10,561 nucleotides of DNA. Origin: Lachnospiraceae bacterium. Lineage in GTDB: Bacteria; Bacillota; Clostridia; Lachnospirales; Lachnospiraceae. Position numbers and translations under genes: made by a program. This document shows positions 7,963 through 10,561 of the stretch, one piece after another (position 1 is the first letter of the stretch; every line of letters begins with the position of its first letter). The notes below the pieces were generated by a model. It had not been told where the DNA came from. It was given only the letters and a program-made list of their open reading frames with translations, and made no database searches. Location of the stretch: positions 1 to 10,561 of the forward strand of contig JAIECC010000344.1 in assembly GCA_029068665.1 (NCBI GenBank), given 5' to 3'.

Positions 7963-9120
7963 ATGGGATTATTTAAAAGTATCGGACGCTTGTTTGGGTA
8001 TTCGATGATAGAAGAAGAAACAGAATTGGAGTCCATGGATGAATTTGAACAGGGACGAAAAGAAGAGGAAGCAGAGCTTACCCATCATCTGAGTCAGATT
8101 GTAGATGCTACTTATGAAATGGAGGATATGAAGCGGGAGTATGAGCTGGTAACCTCTTATTTTACGGATATTCAGAAGATTGAACAGATGGAGCCGGATA
8201 GTCATGCAAAGCTGGAGGATGATGCAAGAAAAATCTTAATGCTGGAAGAGAACCGGCAGGAATTTCAGCATGCGCCAAAGCGGATTTCTTCCGAGCGGTA
8301 TAAGCTGCTATTGCATTTAGAATCCGACATTCCGGAAGCAATTAACCGCTTAAAGGAACTGGAAACCATGCGGAGAAAGATTCAACGGGATTTGGAATAC
8401 TTAGAGGGTGAAAAGGGAGCCTTACAGTATGAAGAAGAGGAATTACAGAATAAGCAGAAAACCCTGCGCAATGCAGCAGTTGTAATTGGTATACTGGTAG
8501 TTCTGACAGTGGCAGTATTTATCTTCCTGACCTTACAGTATGATATGGATATGACAGTGGCAGGAGCCTGTATCGCTATTGCAGCCTTGGTGATTGAATT
8601 CTTTTTGTTTCTTGCGCATTATCGGGCAGATTATGACCGAAAGCTATGTTTTCAGAAACATAACCGTGCAATCCATCTGCAGAATAAAGTGAAAATAAAG
8701 TGGCTGAACAATACAAACAGTCTGGATTATCTTTATGCAAGATATGAGGTAAACAGTCGAAAAGAGCTGGAGTATGACTGGGAGCAGTATAAGCTGGCAG
8801 TGGAGGATGAAAAACGGTATCAGAGAAATACCGGAGATTTACAGGTCTTTCAGAAAGAATTGGTTTCTCTTCTGGTGCAGGCAGGACTGGCAGACCCGGA
8901 AATCTGGCTGCAGCAGGTGCCCGCATTAGTGGATCAGCGGGAGATGGTAGAAGTAAAGCATGCGCTGAATATAAGAAGACAGAAGCTTCGGGACCGAATG
9001 AAGAAAAATGAAGATCAGAAGCAGAATAGTCTGGTTTGTGTAAAAGGGATTCTCACCGGACATCCGGAATTGAAGGATCAGGCAAGAGAAGTTTTGACCT
9101 CATATCATATTGCGGTGTAA
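7963..9120 (+). CDS. Membrane-anchored coiled-coil protein with a two-helix hairpin
   Basis: This 385-residue protein has long, highly charged Glu/Lys/Arg-rich helices on both sides of a central membrane hairpin. The N-terminal arm (about 18-168) includes coiled-coil-like stretches at 85-165. Two hydrophobic helices follow at about 171-192 and 198-219, separated by only a few residues (QYDMDM). The C-terminal arm (about 220-385) is again charged and helical. With so short a connecting loop, both arms must lie on the same side, and the basic residues flanking the helices point to the cytoplasm. There is no signal peptide. I do not recognise a named family. A strong AAGGAG site (7950-7955) sits seven bases from the ATG, and the gene starts 14 bases after its upstream neighbour. 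The likely role is to tether the DUF5717/DUF5716 complex to the membrane; a general scaffold unrelated to them cannot be excluded. Confidence 0.82.
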   Translation: MGLFKSIGRLFGYSMIEEETELESMDEFEQGRKEEEAELTHHLSQIVDATYEMEDMKREYELVTSYFTDIQKIEQMEPDSHAKLEDDARKILMLEENRQEFQHAPKRISSERYKLLLHLESDIPEAINRLKELETMRRKIQRDLEYLEGEKGALQYEEEELQNKQKTLRNAAVVIGILVVLTVAVFIFLTLQYDMDMTVAGACIAIAALVIEFFLFLAHYRADYDRKLCFQKHNRAIHLQNKVKIKWLNNTNSLDYLYARYEVNSRKELEYDWEQYKLAVEDEKRYQRNTGDLQVFQKELVSLLVQAGLADPEIWLQQVPALVDQREMVEVKHALNIRRQKLRDRMKKNEDQKQNSLVCVKGILTGHPELKDQAREVLTSYHIAV

Positions 9121-9135
9121 GGAAATTGGGATAAG

Positions 9136-10188
9136 ATGAGAAAATATTATTTGGATAACCTGCGTTCATTTATGATATTGTTATTGTTTCCGGTCCATAC
9201 CTTTATGATCTGGAATGATTTTGGTCCCAAATTCTATATCTGGAATGGAGAAAGTAAGCTCTTAAGTACGTTGATCGTCCTGGTGAATCCCTGGTTCATG
9301 CCAATCCTGTTTGTGATTGCCGGAATGTGTGCCAGGTATGCCTTGGAAAAACGAAGTACAAAGGAATTTGTAAAGGAACGGTTTCTTAAACTGCTATTGC
9401 CCTTTGTCAGTGGAATGATTTTGCTGATTCCCATTCAAACTCTGTATGCAAGAAAATTCTTTTTTGATTATAAAGGCGGATTTTTTGAGAATTACAAGTA
9501 TTTCTTTACCCATCTGACGGACTTTAGCGGCTATGACGGCGGGTTTACGCCGGGGCACTTATGGTTCATTTTATTTTTGTTTCTAATATCGTTATTTTCG
9601 CTGATTTTTCATAAGCTTCTGCCCTATGACAAGGTTAAAGATAAAATATCTAAGATGAATGTCTGGTTTGTTCTTGGATTGTTTCTGCCTGTTTGGTTGT
9701 TTTACTATATTGGGAATGTCGGAGGCTTTAGTCTGGGTAAGAATCTGGCTTTGTATTTAATCGGGTTTTATATAATAAGTAATGATAGCATCATGGATAA
9801 ACTGGAGAAGAACGTAAAATGGATTGTGGGGATATGGGGGATTTTAGAGATTGCTTTGGTTCTTGCATATTATCAATGGTCCTATTACGGGGATTTGGCA
9901 GTGAATCTGGTTGGCTGGTTTGGTGTGTTGACCTGGCTGGTGCTTGGGAAACGGTTTTGGAATCGGGAAACGAAAATGACAAGGTATTTTGCAAAGGCTT
10001 CTTTTCCGGTTTATATCCTGCATCAATCCATTCTGGTGGCATTGGCTTATTATGTAGTGAAAGCGTGGGACAATATGCTGCTGCAGACAGCAGTAATTAT
10101 GCTGGGCAGCTTATGTCTGACAGTCCTTTGTTATCAGGTGGTACGGTATATTCCGGGCATAAGGAATTTGTTTGGAATCAAAAGATAG
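9136..10188 (+). CDS. Acyltransferase 3 family integral membrane protein
   Basis: This 350-residue protein has about ten hydrophobic helices and the motifs of the acyltransferase 3 (OafA/MdoC-like) family, which moves acyl groups, often acetyl or succinyl, onto extracytoplasmic glycans or lipids. The start YYLDNLRSFMILLLFPVHTFM carries the conserved helix-1 Arg10 and the probable catalytic His21. IAGMCARYALEKRS with Arg82 further on (ERFLKLLLPF) matches the second conserved loop, GHLWFILFLF (140-149) the third, and PVYILHQSIL (His296) the usual C-terminal helix. Length is normal for members that lack an extra SGNH domain. TAAGGAAA overlapping the previous stop codon serves as the ribosome binding site, with 15 bases between genes, so it is probably cotranscribed with the coiled-coil gene. 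Acceptor and acyl group cannot be predicted. It may modify a surface polymer linked to the upstream complex, or simply be a neighbour. Confidence 0.9.
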   Translation: MRKYYLDNLRSFMILLLFPVHTFMIWNDFGPKFYIWNGESKLLSTLIVLVNPWFMPILFVIAGMCARYALEKRSTKEFVKERFLKLLLPFVSGMILLIPIQTLYARKFFFDYKGGFFENYKYFFTHLTDFSGYDGGFTPGHLWFILFLFLISLFSLIFHKLLPYDKVKDKISKMNVWFVLGLFLPVWLFYYIGNVGGFSLGKNLALYLIGFYIISNDSIMDKLEKNVKWIVGIWGILEIALVLAYYQWSYYGDLAVNLVGWFGVLTWLVLGKRFWNRETKMTRYFAKASFPVYILHQSILVALAYYVVKAWDNMLLQTAVIMLGSLCLTVLCYQVVRYIPGIRNLFGIKR

Positions 10189-10197
10189 GGATGCTTG

Positions 10198-10203
10198 AGG
10201 AGG
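10198..10203 (+). promoter_or_regulatory. Ribosome binding site supporting a TTG start
   Basis: A perfect AGGAGG stands seven bases before a TTG codon at 10211. No ATG or GTG in this frame lies near it, so the site decides the start of the 61-residue protein that follows. Confidence 0.7.
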
Positions 10204-10210
10204 GATTATA

Positions 10211-10396
10211 TTGAGTGAAAATAGGGATATTCAAAATATTATAGAATTGTTAGATGCCAAGGTATCTTCCGGTGTCAGCCGGATTCATGTTGATGTGGAG
10301 GAAGGACAGGAAGAAGCCGTAAAAGAGCAGTATCATCATGGACGGTGTGATGTGGGCAGTCCTTGGGCCACAGGAGAAGTGAAGAACTTCGATTGA
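10211..10396 (+). CDS. Small 61-aa protein with a YHHGRCDVGSPWA motif
   Basis: This 61-residue acidic protein uses a TTG start behind a perfect AGGAGG site, 22 bases after the acyltransferase stop. Residues 1-20 look helical, and 21-32 contain the segment GVSRIHVDVEEG. The C-terminal part carries the striking motif YHHGRCDVGSPWATG (41-55), with His42, His43 and Cys46 as possible metal ligands or modification sites. I recall very similar short proteins ending in this motif in Lachnospiraceae genomes, next to a second small protein like the one that follows; this is memory, not a search. No signal peptide or membrane helix is visible. Function is unknown. The high conservation of the motif in memory and the strong ribosome binding site make it a real gene rather than a chance frame. 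Confidence 0.72.
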   Translation: MSENRDIQNIIELLDAKVSSGVSRIHVDVEEGQEEAVKEQYHHGRCDVGSPWATGEVKNFD

Positions 10397-10459
10397 AGGT
10401 ATAAGGAACCTTTTTGTTTATTTCAGGAAGAATAAAGGAAAGTATGTCAGGTGAAAAGC

Positions 10460-10561
10460 ATGGGTGATGAACCAAGATATTTTGAAGATGCCATGTCAGA
10501 TTTTATACATGAAATGGCAAGTGCAGGTGCCATTCGGCATTTGGTAGATGCAGGATACTCC
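10460..10561 (+). CDS. Small helical protein, 5' part only (cut by window end)
   Basis: An open frame starts at ATG 10460 and runs to the window edge; only 34 codons are visible. It begins MGDEPRYFEDAMSDFIHEMA and continues with an alanine-rich AGAIRHLVDAGYS segment. The last part resembles the start of a helix-turn-helix, though too little is present to be sure. AGGTGA (10449-10454) gives a ribosome binding site at suitable distance; a GTG at 10451 in the same frame is a less likely start because it overlaps this site. From memory, proteins of this type follow the YHHGRCDVGSPWA protein in related genomes, which supports reading the two as a pair. Function unknown. Confidence 0.62.
   Translation, partial: MGDEPRYFEDAMSDFIHEMASAGAIRHLVDAGYS

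Noticed and set aside
9819..10214. Plus-strand 131-codon frame overlapping the acyltransferase
   Set aside because: It is a frame shadow of the acyltransferase, whose motifs continue intact to residue 350 in its own frame.
10397..10459. Terminator between the small genes (AAGG/CCTT followed by T's near 10405)
   Set aside because: The stem would be only four pairs with a two-base loop, too weak for an intrinsic terminator.
10444..10467. Seven-codon mini-ORF before the last partial gene
   Set aside because: It has a plausible AAGGAAAG site but is too short, and its overlap with the next start could be chance; nothing marks it as a leader peptide.

Overview
The window is low-to-moderate GC Gram-positive DNA. 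Protein style, strong AGGAG-type ribosome binding sites and tight same-strand packing suggest a gut clostridium, most probably a Lachnospiraceae member. That assignment rests on gene families I recognise (DUF5717, DUF5716 and a small YHHGRCDVGSPWA protein), not on any search. There are no rRNA, tRNA, CRISPR or insertion-sequence signs, and codon use looks even throughout.

Layout. Positions 1-106 are an AT-rich promoter and leader. An AraC-family regulator (107-970, +) follows and runs tail-to-tail, with a one-base gap, into a PLP-dependent HisC/CobD-like aminotransferase (972-2066, -). A 176-base divergent intergenic region (2067-2242) holds candidate promoters for both directions, a perfect 10-bp inverted repeat and two short hairpins. 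From 2243 to the window end everything is on the + strand in one tight series: a 1189-aa DUF5717-type protein, a 420-aa DUF5716-type protein that looks like a divergent Hsp70/actin-fold ATPase, a 277-aa TPR-like protein, a 385-aa coiled-coil protein with a two-helix membrane hairpin, a 350-aa membrane acyltransferase, a 61-aa protein with a TTG start, and the first 34 codons of another small protein cut by the window edge. No gap in this series exceeds 63 bases and I see no intrinsic terminator, so it may be one transcript.

The most interesting content is the four-gene core 2243-9120. It joins an actin/Hsp70-like protein, a giant helical solenoid with two apparently duplicated beta domains at its N-terminus, a TPR-like partner, and a membrane-anchored coiled coil with both long arms predicted on the same (cytoplasmic) side. 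I infer a membrane-associated, nucleotide-driven scaffold or chaperone-type complex. I know of no assigned function for it. The acyltransferase and the two small proteins downstream may be functional partners or only neighbours.
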